This document shows, piece after piece, positions 12,801 to 23,457 of a DNA stretch of 64,000 nt (the stretch's first letter is position 1; each line of letters begins with the position of its first letter). The notes below the pieces were generated by a model that searched no databases, was not told the origin of the DNA, and worked only from the letters and a program-made list of their open reading frames with translations. A program made the translations under genes and the position numbers. This stretch comes from Bolinopsis microptera (lineage: Eukaryota > Ctenophora > Tentaculata > Lobata > Bolinopsidae): positions 16,445,669-16,509,668 of the forward strand of contig NC_087072.1 of NCBI RefSeq assembly GCF_026151205.1, in the 5' to 3' direction.

Positions 12801-14979
12801 ATATTTATGTAGAATATAGATATCATTTCTATCCAAAAGCAGAGTTAAAACAGCATTACTTGAATATTTTAGTACAGATTACAAGTACATATTATAAGTA
12901 CAAAATACAAAATTTTAGTAGGCTGATATAATTAATCTTCCGCAATTGTATGTACTCCTGATAAGAAATTGTACATGGATAATCTGCTAAAACCACCTAT
13001 ATATATATTTCATGATTATATTCATTTTAGTTTAAGGGAATTACAGAGCTAATGCAATGTAATTTATCATGATCATGAGAGATAGTCGCTTCATATCATA
13101 CCTTTCTCTCATCATTTGACAAAATAAGTTTTTTCCCATTTCCATATTTAGCAATGGCCTCTTCCATCATCCCACCAATAAACCCTGGCTGAATCCTAGG
13201 CGGAATGTCAAACTCCTTCGAACCCACGTCGCGAAGGGTTGTATCCGTAGGGACTAGGAACCCGACCTCTCTGATAGTATTTAGGAATTGCTTTCCGAAC
13301 AGCCTGCAAAACTTAAGATATATGAACAGTTTCGGTAACATAAACTGAGAAATTTCCGGTTTCCTGAACAAAACAATTGAAGTAATATTTAACTTGTATT
13401 AAGAATTACCTATAGCAGTATGCTAAGAAGAGCTTTGTTATTCTGGATGCTTGTGGAACTTTTCCCTTCTGGTCGCGACTGACTCTCAATTTTACAGCTT
13501 CCAAAAACATTCTTAATGGAAGGAAATCTGCACCAATCTGACTTGAATTTAGCAGAAACTGAAAAGGGGTAAATAGAGTTAAGTTATCATACGTACATTT
13601 TACGCTTTGAAAGTTGTTCAATCAATGCAGAATACCGATATATGTCGATAAATTATTGATCCATTACCGCAGCACAGTTATATAAATTTATCGTCGTCTC
13701 TAAATGTATTTGACTAATATTTCTCAGTGATTTCAGCTTATTACCTGGTTTAATAAGAAGAGCGTTTCCTTATTCTCCACCCATAGAAACCTTAAGTTCT
13801 CTAAATTTTTGGACAGCTGATCCTTCAGCTCATCAAATGACGAAATAGACTTAGGTTGGACTTCTATTGGTTCGGACTGGTTATCAAACGTTTCATCATT
13901 CTGAACCTCCTGAGCACGTGCATAATCGCTAGTTGTTTCTTGAGAAGAAACGTCTCCGTTGTCGAAGTCGAATTGCTGAAATACTAAAATACGTTATTAT
14001 GATGGCTGAACTTTTTCTTGAGGATTGATTTAGCATAACTGTATATTTATAATAATAGAAATTATATTTTAGCATTTAAATGTTTTACTTTGATGTGTTC
14101 CACCCATGTATTCGTTCTTCGGTAATAATAATGGTACAGTACACAGTTGTATTAGATATACTGATTACCGCCAACCCCGATATTGCAAATTAGAATTACA
14201 ATATAACGCTCAGCTGTCTTCATATTGTAGGTGTTAATATAGATTAAGGAAAGTTACCTTCTCGACTTAGTTTATCAGCTACTGTAGACATATCCTCAGT
14301 ACATATATTTATAAGCTCCTGGGATAGTTGTGCTGGCATGGGACTCTGTAACCGATTTAGTAACAACATGCAACACTCTGTGTTCCCTGTAAAAAAAGAT
14401 TGATTATTATGTCATAATATGTTCATGATTATAACTTGGCTTATCATACTGGTCATTGTGGTAGTTGATTACCCATTAACCCTAGATCAATTAACCTGTC
14501 ATCTATCTATTTCGGCTATCTTATATTGTGAAAAGGTCTCAGTTAACAAAAATGAATTGATCCGAAGCTATACCATTTTTGATTGCATCGTGTAAAGCAG
14601 TTTCGCCGCATAAATCTTTACGCAAGATGTTTTCGTCAGTCAAATCCTCATCTATAAATGTTTTGACTTGTTCATCATTTCCATCACAGCAAGCTCGCTG
14701 AAGTGCAGTGATACTGTGTGCTTGGTTAACAATTTTCATCGCCTCGTGTCTCTGAAAATGAAGGTGCTAGTTATTTCTTTTTATAAACTCCTTGGCCTTT
14801 AATAATTAATTCACAACCTGTATACCTGTCCTTTTAAAAATTATGTTATAATTAGTCATGGCTTACTTTCTTGATATTTGGAGTTGATCGTAAATATTTC
14901 TTTGCCATACGTGCTTTTGACAAACCACTTAAACTTCCCCCCTTCCTCTTCCGACGTGGTTTTGGCTTTGTGCTTCCAT
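6876..14979 (-). CDS. Ankyrin-type multi-exon protein of unrecognised family, 5' end missing
   Basis: Twenty-one exons with consistent phase at every junction: 14867-14979, 14574-14751, 14258-14386, 13745-13983, 13410-13558, 13102-13303, 12405-12561, 12084-12242, 11374-11482, 10921-11080, 10522-10669, 10236-10453, 9876-10028, 9555-9741, 9275-9418, 8818-9145, 8290-8505, 7920-8129, 7492-7744 (or from 7507), 7256-7383, 6876-7146. They join to about 1,283 codons. The N-terminus is very basic (KPKPRRKRKGG, nuclear-type) and is followed by ankyrin-like repeats (ITALQRACCDGNDEQV; GETALHDAIKNGNTECCMLLL). The remaining ~1,100 residues match no domain I can name. Landmarks are VVEIDRFDCFMRVWEVEIKP, ASSFDGKSHPRV and, near the end, ARAISSIDTENFHGIL. 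The last two distantly recall conserved blocks of transposase-derived proteins, which is only an impression. The first coding exon was not found: the 14,979 end needs one base from an upstream exon, probably beyond 15 kb. A separate plus-strand gene is threaded through its introns. Confidence 0.8.
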
Positions 14980-15398
14980 CTGCGACAAAAGAGTTAGGGT
15001 TAATTGTGTGCTTGAACTCGGATTATATTTATTTGCTAGCAGACTGACTGAACATTTTTGTTTCATCTTTCACAGGAATTGCAAAGGAAGTTGAAGTTGA
15101 AACTAGTCTTCCTGTGGTGCAGGTGGGCAAAAAAACAGTGTGTCCGGTGTGTGACAAAAGGTACTCCTGTCCTGCCAATTTAAGGAAGCATGTACGAAAG
15201 GTACACAAGCCGAATTCCGGACACATTCAGTTAAAATACTGCCCTGTGTGTGGTAAAGGCGATAGGGAACAGCATAGGTTAAATGCGCACATTAAGGAAG
15301 TTCACCAAAATAACTTTGTTGAGTGCAACCTATGCAATAAGAAATACAAACAGCGTCGTAACTTGTGGCATCACATGAAAACTGCCCACAAGGAGTAG
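11821..15398 (+). CDS. Three-finger C2H2 zinc-finger protein, 142 residues, four exons
   Basis: Exons 11821-11866, 12019-12037, 12714-12754 and 15076-15398 join in phase to 429 bases. The second exon is a 19-base microexon. All introns are GT-AG (TTTTCCAG, TTTATTTCAG and TTTCACAG acceptors). The start sits in GAAGATGGCGGCTTC, a strong translation context that also fits the YY1-type initiator motif AAGATGGCGGC. The protein has a short acidic N-terminus (LDLSDSG, LELEDTNNNNG). Three C2H2 fingers follow: CPVCDKRYSC...HVRKVH, CPVCGKGDRE...HIKEVH and CNLCNKKYKQ...HMKTAH, ending seven codons before the stop. It is probably a small nuclear DNA- or RNA-binding protein; the target is unknown. Introns 1-3 contain or flank exons of the minus-strand ankyrin-type gene, so the two genes interdigitate. 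Confidence 0.85.
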
Positions 15399-17575
15399 AT
15401 CAATGTTACACATATTAATAACCCAGTGATGAATGTGACGCAAAATGACCATTAGCTGTAACAGCCTTTTTAATGAGAACTGTCATTATCTGAGGGTGAC
15501 CAACGTGTAATATAGTACCTATACGGTTATTGTGTACTAAACGGGGTAGTTAGGTTTCAAATTATAGCATTCAATCGCTATATTACATACATTGAACTGT
15601 ATTATATCTAGGTTAGAAATTCTGCTAGAATGTAAACAGTTAAAATGAAGATAGGTAATTAACAATCATGGTAATATACCTAGCAAACTAACCTGACGGT
15701 GGCGTCATTTTATTAAGTTACCAGACAGGTTCCTCGCTCTCTCACGTCATGTCATTAACTATTGTACTGATGGTGATAGGATGTTAACTTTGTTATTGAC
15801 TATGATAAATTGAAGTATCATTACATTATCAATTCAATTATAAAATTTAACATCATGAATAAAAATGTTAGCCAGGGACCAAAATAAAAACATAAAGCAC
15901 TTTCAACCATGTGGTAATGTTACGCATATGTTTAAATATATGCCTACTACTTTATTATTTACAACGCACAGAAATCTAACAAATGACGAAATGACTTGAA
16001 ACAAGTATCCGATGAAATGTCGGTTTCATTACTATCATAGCTCAAAAACAGACCGCTGTTCAAGTCTGATCAAGTATCTAAGATAAATAACATGCACTTA
16101 TCAGACTTTTAACTGCCACATTAAACTGCCTGATCGTGATTACACTGTAAAAAGTTATTTTAGGATTCAGGATGAAAAGTATATCTATGATTTGAGCAAT
16201 ATTATGTAAAGCTACAATGTCCTTGGGAAAACCTGTCAGTATGTGACATTTATTCCAACAGCAAGTGAAATATCAAACATTACTTTGCAACAGGTGGGCA
16301 GTTTCCAAATAAACAAGTTGCTCCCTGCTTTATTTCAAACATATTTAGCTACAATTCTCTCCACGCACACACTGACACACTGTAACCACAACTGCATCAG
16401 TCACTAGCCCAGACGTCTTGGTAAATTACACTTATATTTTCTCATGTTATAGACCTCCTTCACATTCGCCGATTCAAATGAAGCATGTATTGTTATAATT
16501 TGACAATTTAGAACACCTAAATAACTTTCATTAATATTATTATTATTTCTCCAGGTGAAGAAGAATATCACATCTTGGTTTTATTACATTTGGCAGCCTA
16601 CACAATACGTAAGTGTTTTATATGAAAGGGTTGTGAATTAAGAATATCAAACGGTGTAGTAATTATTTACATAATATAATAGGAGAGAAAGGGCAATCTT
16701 TTATTGTGACTGAAACTAGCAAATTTGGTTAAAATTACAAACAAAGCAAGTAATTTACTCGTGCGCGCTAAAAGTCACGTGCAGTTTTCATACAATAAGC
16801 AAATCCCGCTGACAGATGGGTTCCGTAATCCAATATTTAGAGTCATTTATATACTCTCCAGTAATATAGGTTGAGTTATTCAACAATCTTTTAAATATAT
16901 CCATTTCTCCTATCATGTGCTTGCGAATGTATTTGTAGAACTTATAACTTTATAATGTAGAACTTGATCTCCTGGGATGTGAGAGAAACATCAAACAGGA
17001 CAGTTGGATGGAAGTGTCCTACGGTACGGCCTGCTACCATTCTTGTACGATGGGGTCAATGTAGGGATCACTTCAAGTTCATGTAGCACTGTGGGACAGA
17101 ATCAGATACAAGAGACTGAGAGCATATGTGTTGTATTGGAGAAGTTAGATATGCATTGAATTTTAAAACTATCGGATCCAAGGATTCCATCAGGATTTGG
17201 GGCGGCTTGAGGCTTAATCAGTCGTCGATAGTGCATTGGCCATGATTTCTTTATGTGGTGGTTTCATAGAGTTGGGGGGGGGGGGGGGGTGGCAACCATA
17301 TTAAAGTATATCCCCGGGTCAAAATCGGAAAAAATCCTACATTTTATAATATACTTTAATATATACCTACAATTAGTAGATTAGAAGATAAGCCATTTGC
17401 TAGTCCCCTGAACTCATACTTCATAAATTTTGGCTCATAAATTGGTCAAGTATCAATATCTTTGAACAAGACTAACTTTACATGAAAGTTAAATCTAATC
17501 CATATAATAAATATCCTCCGAGCATAATTACCAGGATAAATCCTGTACCAATCACAGCTTGGTGACCTGGCCTGC
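15399..17575. other. Non-coding, with one isolated exon-like segment
   Basis: No full gene seen. At 16,555-16,608 a 54-base segment is bounded by TTATTTCTCCAG and GTAAGTG, good acceptor and donor signals on the plus strand, and is open in two frames. I found no partner exons, so it may be untranslated or a chance match. A run of about 17 G lies near 17,274-17,290. The unfound first exon of the minus-strand ankyrin-type gene may lie in this stretch or beyond. Confidence 0.3.
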
Positions 17576-17580
17576 CTGCC

Positions 17581-17643
17581 TCAGACGGGGTTTGAACCCC
17601 GGTCTTCTGCGTGGGAGGCGAGTGAAATACCACTACACCACTC
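17581..17643 (-). tRNA. tRNA-Gly(CCC)-like relic or SINE head
   Basis: Read on the minus strand, this has a good A box (TGGTGTAGTGGTA), an anticodon loop CTCCCAC as in tRNA-Gly with anticodon CCC, and a B box GGTTCAAACCC. The fold is defective. The anticodon stem has two mismatches, the T stem pairs at only three positions with a seven-base loop, and no 3' strand pairs with the acceptor arm. It is therefore a pseudo-tRNA or the head of a tRNA-derived SINE rather than a working tRNA. No second copy was noticed in the window. Confidence 0.5.
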
Positions 17644-17644
17644 T

Positions 17645-19240
17645 TTTTTAAGAGAAGTGAAGTATAATGATCAGACTCAGAGAGGAATCTTCTTACTCCA
17701 AGCACTGCAAGCACTAGTATACCTACATCGGCTGGATCTATCCCTCCCTCCACACTCCCCACTGAGTGTTGCTTGCTATGCAAACACAGTGTTTGTATGT
17801 ACAGTTTTCGGCTGTTTACTTTAGGTTTTACTTAAATTGCACTGTGTCCGACATGTTGAATAGTGTTTTAATTTGATAATCTCACACTTGTTTTCGTAAT
17901 CCACCACAGCGCATGATTATAATGTAGGCCATAATATGCTGTATAGTGTATATTATATATGTGGTCTTGGCGTGTTATTTGTGTAGTTTATTGATGTAGA
18001 AGTGCAGTGTAAACTGAGACGTAATTTTTCGTAACTGGTGACAAACAAGAATTGGAACAGACGTAGAGTAATTCTTCAAATATCGTAACACTACGACTAG
18101 GGTTATATTAGGACACGTTTTTAATACTAAGCTGGGCGCTGAAATAAATAGATTACAGTGTTTTACTGTCTGTTTTTAACTGTCCTCGACTGCATAACGT
18201 AACTTTATAGAGTAAAGGTGAATTTCCTTCAGCATTAAAGGGACTGTAAGTCGATTGATAACCGGAAGTGCGATTGTTTTTTATAAACTTGTCGACACGG
18301 ATCGACCGGGACCGCTTTTTAGCTTGGCCGGGCTCAGAAATAATCAATAAGCTGGGTCTGGGAATGAGGTCGAAACCGGAAGTATATCCTTCTTAATACC
18401 ATGTACAGTTTTAGCTCAAACAGTCATGTCATAATAATGCGAGTACACCTACCTTATTATTCAATCCCACAGGTCAACTCAAAGAGCAGGCTTAAGTCTT
18501 CTTTCTTCTTTTCTCCTGGTCTCTCAATCTCAAAACTTCCGGTTCTTAACACTATCAGTCAGTTTTCTGCGTCAGTACTAAAAATTACACGTGACTGACA
18601 TTTTCTTAGCATATGATAAGGATGATGGGATTTGATTGGTCAATGCTGGGAGCCAGGGAGCTGGTTGGTTGATCACTATGTGTCAGAAAATGTTTCCTTT
18701 CTAATACTCACCAGTATCCAGATCTTCCAGCAATTGATTAGAGGCCAGATTTCACATAAAATGTGATGAATTTGATCTTGGCACCAAATGAAGTACTCAG
18801 CACACCTACCCCATACTGTACTCGTGGATTCGTCTGAACGAATTACTTTTAAGCAATAACAGATAATGTCTCACGATTAAAGTATAACCAAAAGTCTTAT
18901 TGTGGAATTTATGCATTTCTTATAATGATACTTTCAACTATTTTCAGTTTAGAATTCTACAAGATAAGAAATTTTTCTGAAGCAGTCCTAGGTGGATGGA
19001 AATAATTGGGAAGCTTTTAGTAGTAGTATCGAAGATTGCCCTCATCTACGTAAGTTCCTAATTTCATAAACTTCTGGAATAATCATTTTCAGAATCACAA
19101 ACAAAAGTAATAAAGTTCGATTAAATTTCACAGTTGCTCAAGATTTGAACTCGACGCTGTAAGATGGGACCTCCCTTTAACCACTAAACGCCTAAGAAAA
19201 GTACACCAGTGACGCGCACTAAAACGCATTTTAATTCGCG
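17645..19240. other. Non-coding stretch
   Basis: No convincing coding exon. A 64-codon minus-strand frame at 18,153-18,347 is basic at its N-terminus and could hold a first exon of the ankyrin-type gene. Its only phase-compatible donor is weak, so I do not annotate it. Confidence 0.35.
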
Positions 19241-19242
19241 GG

Positions 19243-19401
19243 ACGAGTTAAGACGGGACCGGGGGTCCCGTCTTAAGAATAAGAATCTATCATGTATTTC
19301 ATATGTGTACATTATTTATTTCCTAGCTTCATTTCAGATTTATTTTCAGAAGTGGAAACCATTGGAAACCGTAATCAGACCCGATACTGCAACTTGTAAA
19401 A
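19243..19401 (+). repeat. 160-bp direct repeat, copy 1
   Basis: Nearly identical to 19,981-20,140 (about three differences). It begins ACGAG, then a hairpin with arms AAGACGGGA and TCCCGTCTT around about seven bases. It ends in a block containing GTGGAAACCATTGG and CTTGTAAAA. Together the two copies bracket an RNase H fragment. Confidence 0.85.
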
Positions 19402-19918
19402 GTGAGTGTTGGGTAAAGTTCTCCATATTTCCCTCATCTTCCGATGACTTATACTCCGCAGTGCTCCCTTCCATAATACTTTTGGTATTGGTAGTTGCAC
19501 TTGAGCGGAGTCCAGATTGTCGGAGCCTTTTTTGGCAATAGAGTCTGCCTTTTCATTACCATCATAGCCTTTGTGAGCTGGTATCCATCGTAGTAGGACC
19601 TGGTTGTCCATTGAATTGCTAGTTGGTTAAGCTCACTTATAGCCGTGCTGGTGCTTTTAGATTTGACTTTGATGTTGCTCATTGCCATTATTGTCGCCTG
19701 GCTATCGCAGTTTATGATTATTTTTCTAGTTTTGGTCCCAGATTCCCGTAATATTTTTGCCGCAGTGCCTACGGCAAAGGTTTCGGCCTGGAAGACGGTT
19801 GAGTTTATTCCTAGGTGGTATGACTCCTCACATGTGGGGTTGTCGTTGTCCACAATGTACACTCCTGCTCCAACTTTTTCATTCATTTTGGAGCCGTCTG
19901 TGTAACATTGTATATCTG
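19402..19918 (-). pseudogene. Retroelement RNase H domain fragment, frameshifted
   Basis: On the minus strand the order is CYTDGSKM and GAGVYIVDN (first catalytic Asp), VFQAETFAV (Glu), INCDSQATIMAM (second Asp), then after a frame change WIPAHKGYDGNEKADSIAK (His and last Asp). This is a type I RNase H as found at the C-terminus of Jockey/CR1/I-type LINE ORF2 proteins. The frame breaks near 19,600, no reverse transcriptase is attached, and the fragment lies between two near-identical 160-bp direct repeats. Confidence 0.8.
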
Positions 19919-19980
19919 TTTAAAAATAGCTTTCATTTCAAGACTCAGTGGAAGCAATTATTTCTAATATTACGCCCTCG

Positions 19981-20140
19981 ACGAGTAAAGACGGGACCGC
20001 GGGCTCCCGTCTTAAGAATAAGAATCTATCATGTATTTCATATGTGTACATTATTTATTTCCTAGCTTCATTTCAGATTTATTTTCAGAAGTGGAAACCA
20101 TTGGAAACCGTAATCAGACCCGATACTGCAACTTGTAAAA
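19981..20140 (+). repeat. 160-bp direct repeat, copy 2
   Basis: Second copy of the 19,243-19,401 sequence, including the hairpin AAGACGGGA/TCCCGTCTT. The bases after the copies differ: copy 1 is followed by GTGAGTGTTGG, copy 2 by TGAATCTCCTG. Confidence 0.85.
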
Positions 20141-20682
20141 TGAATCTCCTGTTTGCTCTGGATTCAAATGAAAGTGACAATTTTGAATAAAGGGTTTACT
20201 ACTCACTGACCTTTGTTTCGTGTGATAGAATTAAAGTCAGTCTAACAACTGACTGTGAATACTATTAACGTTATTTGTAATGAACTTGAAGCCTAAATAT
20301 TGTTTCAAGAGGGTATTATTGACGTATTCTATTGCGCTACTAAAACTAGAAATTATCGTCGCAACATCTCTTTCGTTCTAGCTTCACTCATTTTTTAAAT
20401 TAGGTTAATGTGTACATAAAAATTATATTGTATTGTAGATAAGATATTCGGCTATCGGAGTAGAAGGTCAAAAAGCAAACAAAACTTTTAACAAAATATG
20501 ATATTCGCAATTGAACTACTAATCTTTGACGCGTATTTGTTTAAAAAGTTGGTAATGTGCGGAGTCTTTTAATCATATTAACTATAAAATTCTACCAATT
20601 TTTATGAATCTTTTACAGTAATGTTTGCCAAATAATTTGCAATCACATTGTATCATTATTAATAACTCAAATAAAAAGTTGT
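20141..20682. other. Non-coding stretch
   Basis: AT-rich; no gene. The right part may belong to the inverted dispersed repeat that follows. Confidence 0.4.
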
Positions 20683-21100
20683 TATTTTCATTCGGCTACA
20701 AAACGTTTCCTATCAAAATAAGCAATAAAACGTCCAAAGGAGGTCCCATCTGCGCGTGCCGGGGTGTTGTGATTCCGTCGCCAAAATTTTAAAATTCAAA
20801 TATTTTAGACCACGCCCATTCAATATTAAAACACCTTTATTGTTCTTTCAGAACATGCTGGACGCCTATTTTTTTCAGAGACGGTAGATTATTAAATGTT
20901 GCATCTGATCTGAAAAAATGAAACAAAACGGATGAGAAATGACGAAGTCCAGTTAGGCCAAGCGACCTAAAGTGGGGTATTGGTCTATAATCGGTTCTAA
21001 ATTAGGATTAGGCCATCCGTCTGTTTTTTCAGTATACAGATACTTAGGTAGACCAATAGTCCAGTTAGGCCAAGCGTCCTTTTAGGCCAGCAGACCGGGT
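20683..21100 (-). repeat. Dispersed repeat, copy 2, inverted relative to copy 1
   Basis: 20,683-20,770 is the reverse complement of 2,960-3,044 with few differences. The TTAGGCC cluster follows at 20,941-21,095, with CCAGTTAGGCCAAGCGACC and a second near-identical occurrence at about 21,060. Block order matches copy 1 once strand is allowed for, so both are copies of one element of at least 500 bp. Confidence 0.6.
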
Positions 21101-22690
21101 ACCACATACATAAAAGCGACATGCGGCCATATATGATATAATTAAGTAACTCCAATTTCTCGTTGGGGTTATTTAGGGTTTGAGCAGCGATGTATGCTTA
21201 AGCTTTAGGCCGGGATTGGGTTAGGATTTGGGTCGGGCCAGAACAGGGTGTTATAGTTATGAATTATCCGTCAGAGCCATCCACAATCCGGAGAACGTGT
21301 TAAACTAAGTCACGTGATAGTTCAGTGTAGAATGACGCAACATCATCAGCTACTGACACTATAGCTCCCAAAATGCAAAACGTAAGAATGACACAAATTT
21401 TAATTTGATATCAATGTCAAATGTCAATGATCATCCACATTTTAAAGTTTTTTCTAGAACGTTTCTGATCCAAGTCGTTGATAAAATTATGGCAGTCTTA
21501 TACTGTTATAGCTTTTACGGAAACGGACTACTTTAAAGTTAAACTATTAACTGGCTTGACTTACTTGACTAAAGGGCAAAGGCGGCTTCGCAACGTGTCG
21601 ATGCGAATTGTGTCCACAGAACTCTATCCGCCTTAAGTCCTCCAATTTTGTTTCAGACCCACAAGTCCCTGTTGTTGCTATCCATTAAATCTATTAAAGC
21701 GAGAAATTAATATCTTTAATCTTAATATTTGACATTTGGAATTTACATTTTAAAGTATTTTTGAAATATTATAATTCAATTATTTACCAAACGTGATCTA
21801 CTGAGAATCTAGGTGAACATAAGTATTGAATGCTTGAGAATATTCATGATTCAGATAAACCAATAGTCCGATTAATGAGAACAGCTAGGGAAGTCACAAT
21901 CAGTCAGTCGAGGAAAATTTCAGTGTAGCTATATGAGTATTGCTGAAAGCACAGTGTAAGGCCTACACGGACCGCCTCTAACTAGCCAATCCCTGTTTAC
22001 ATGCCGTGTAGCAGGGGACTAGAAAGAGCTAAACTAGTAAGCGGGGCATAGCCAATACACTATACTTCCATCATTGAGTACATTACCAACCAGAAGGAAA
22101 ATTTCCTTGTGTTTGGAATCTACCAAGACGAAAGTTGTACAATCCAGCGAAATGAGATAAGTGTTCAAAACATGAACTGATCTGAATGGACCACAATACC
22201 TTATTTATCTCCCTGTTGATTTTGTATTAGCGTTAAATCTAATTAAGTGGTCCCAACTATACTACCAGGCTTTCGAATGGACCATGGGGTTCTCAGTTCT
22301 GCTGCCCAAGAAATAGCTAGAAAACGAGGTAAACTGCATCTTGCGTATGTAAACTCACGTGCGCGTAGCACGCCAACTGCAGGCGATGAAAAAAGTGCAC
22401 AAGAAATTAGGTCGCGCGCATTTAAACATATAAATCGAAACCGCCATAAATCAAAATTACTACAGTAGTACAGATCACAACACGCATTTGTTATTATGAG
22501 CAGTGAATCGATAAAAGTTTGATTGAATTTTTCATCAGGACCGTATGTTTTCTATACGGATCTGATTTATTAGACTAACGTTTGATGTTCTTGCAGCCCT
22601 GACCCAACTTGAATTCTGATCAGGAAAAGCGAAATTATGGGAAGGCTAACAATTATAGTAGCTGAAGCAAGGAGGACCAAATATTAAAGC
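21101..22690. other. Non-coding stretch
   Basis: No gene recognised. The 73-codon frame at 22,247-22,468 resembles nothing. Confidence 0.4.
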
Positions 22691-22724
22691 AATAAGATGA
22701 AGAAGGTTTGAGCTGCGTAAAATC

Positions 22725-22865
22725 ATCACATTACTGTACGAGGTGTCGAACTCTGGAGCACTCTCCCAAAAGAAGTAAACAACCAGACCAAGCTTCCAGA
22801 TAGACGACAGCCCTTGTTTTTTGACACTATCGGTTACAGGATGATCTCCCAACCTGAAAATAAAC
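22725..22865 (+). pseudogene. Short LINE ORF2 C-terminal fragment
   Basis: A frame reading TVRGVELWSTLPKEVNN fits the [RGV]-x-LWN-x-LP-x-E block near the C-terminus of CR1/L2-type ORF2 proteins. It is only about 45 codons long with no other recognisable part. Confidence 0.35.
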
Positions 22866-23457
22866 AGCAGAAAATGAAAATTCTATAATCGCCAGGCTGA
22901 ATCAGAGTAGATAACGTGATGAACGTGATGATGCCTAAAATCTAAACTCCTCAATATATTCATAGGGTAAGTACTCGATGCGCAGATCTCTCGATTGATA
23001 CATATAATTATTTGGGTGAAAACACACCTAAAGTCTTGAACAGTCTGATCAAAAGATCCAGCCAGCCAACGAAAAAAAGACACAACTATATCTCATCATT
23101 CCATATGAACAGTTATAAAACGTCATCTGTATGAATATGTGATGTTGTAGTGAGTACAAATCAAGTTAAATACATATATAAAATTATTTTATATAGCTGC
23201 TCTATTCATTTACAAAACAATAATTTACGGTAAAATAAAGCAATCTTGTGAGTCAGTGGCAATCAGTGGCTGGAATCAAGAAAAGTTAAACTAAATTTGA
23301 AAAGTGTGGTCACATTGTCATACTGCCAGCAGTTTTCCCTAATTAAATAAAAAGTATACACACTGTTTGTAAGAAACTCTGATGAGTTAATTGCCCACTT
23401 CGTTCAATAATGTAAGTTTTATTTACAAAAACCTGATACAAATAATATGTCCCTCTC
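22866..23457. other. Non-coding; 3' flank of the CEP95-like gene
   Basis: No coding signal seen. Probably holds the 3' untranslated region of the minus-strand CEP95-like gene. Confidence 0.4.

Noticed and set aside
15029-15226. Minus-strand 65-codon frame
   Set aside because: Antisense of the zinc-finger exon; no independent support.
17478-17783. Minus-strand 101-codon frame
   Set aside because: It runs through the tRNA-Gly-like relic and lacks splice or family support.
18153-18347. First exon of the minus-strand ankyrin-type gene
   Set aside because: The basic N-terminus is appealing, but the only donor giving the right phase is weak (GTCCCT). The gap to the next exon is over 3 kb. Left unassigned.
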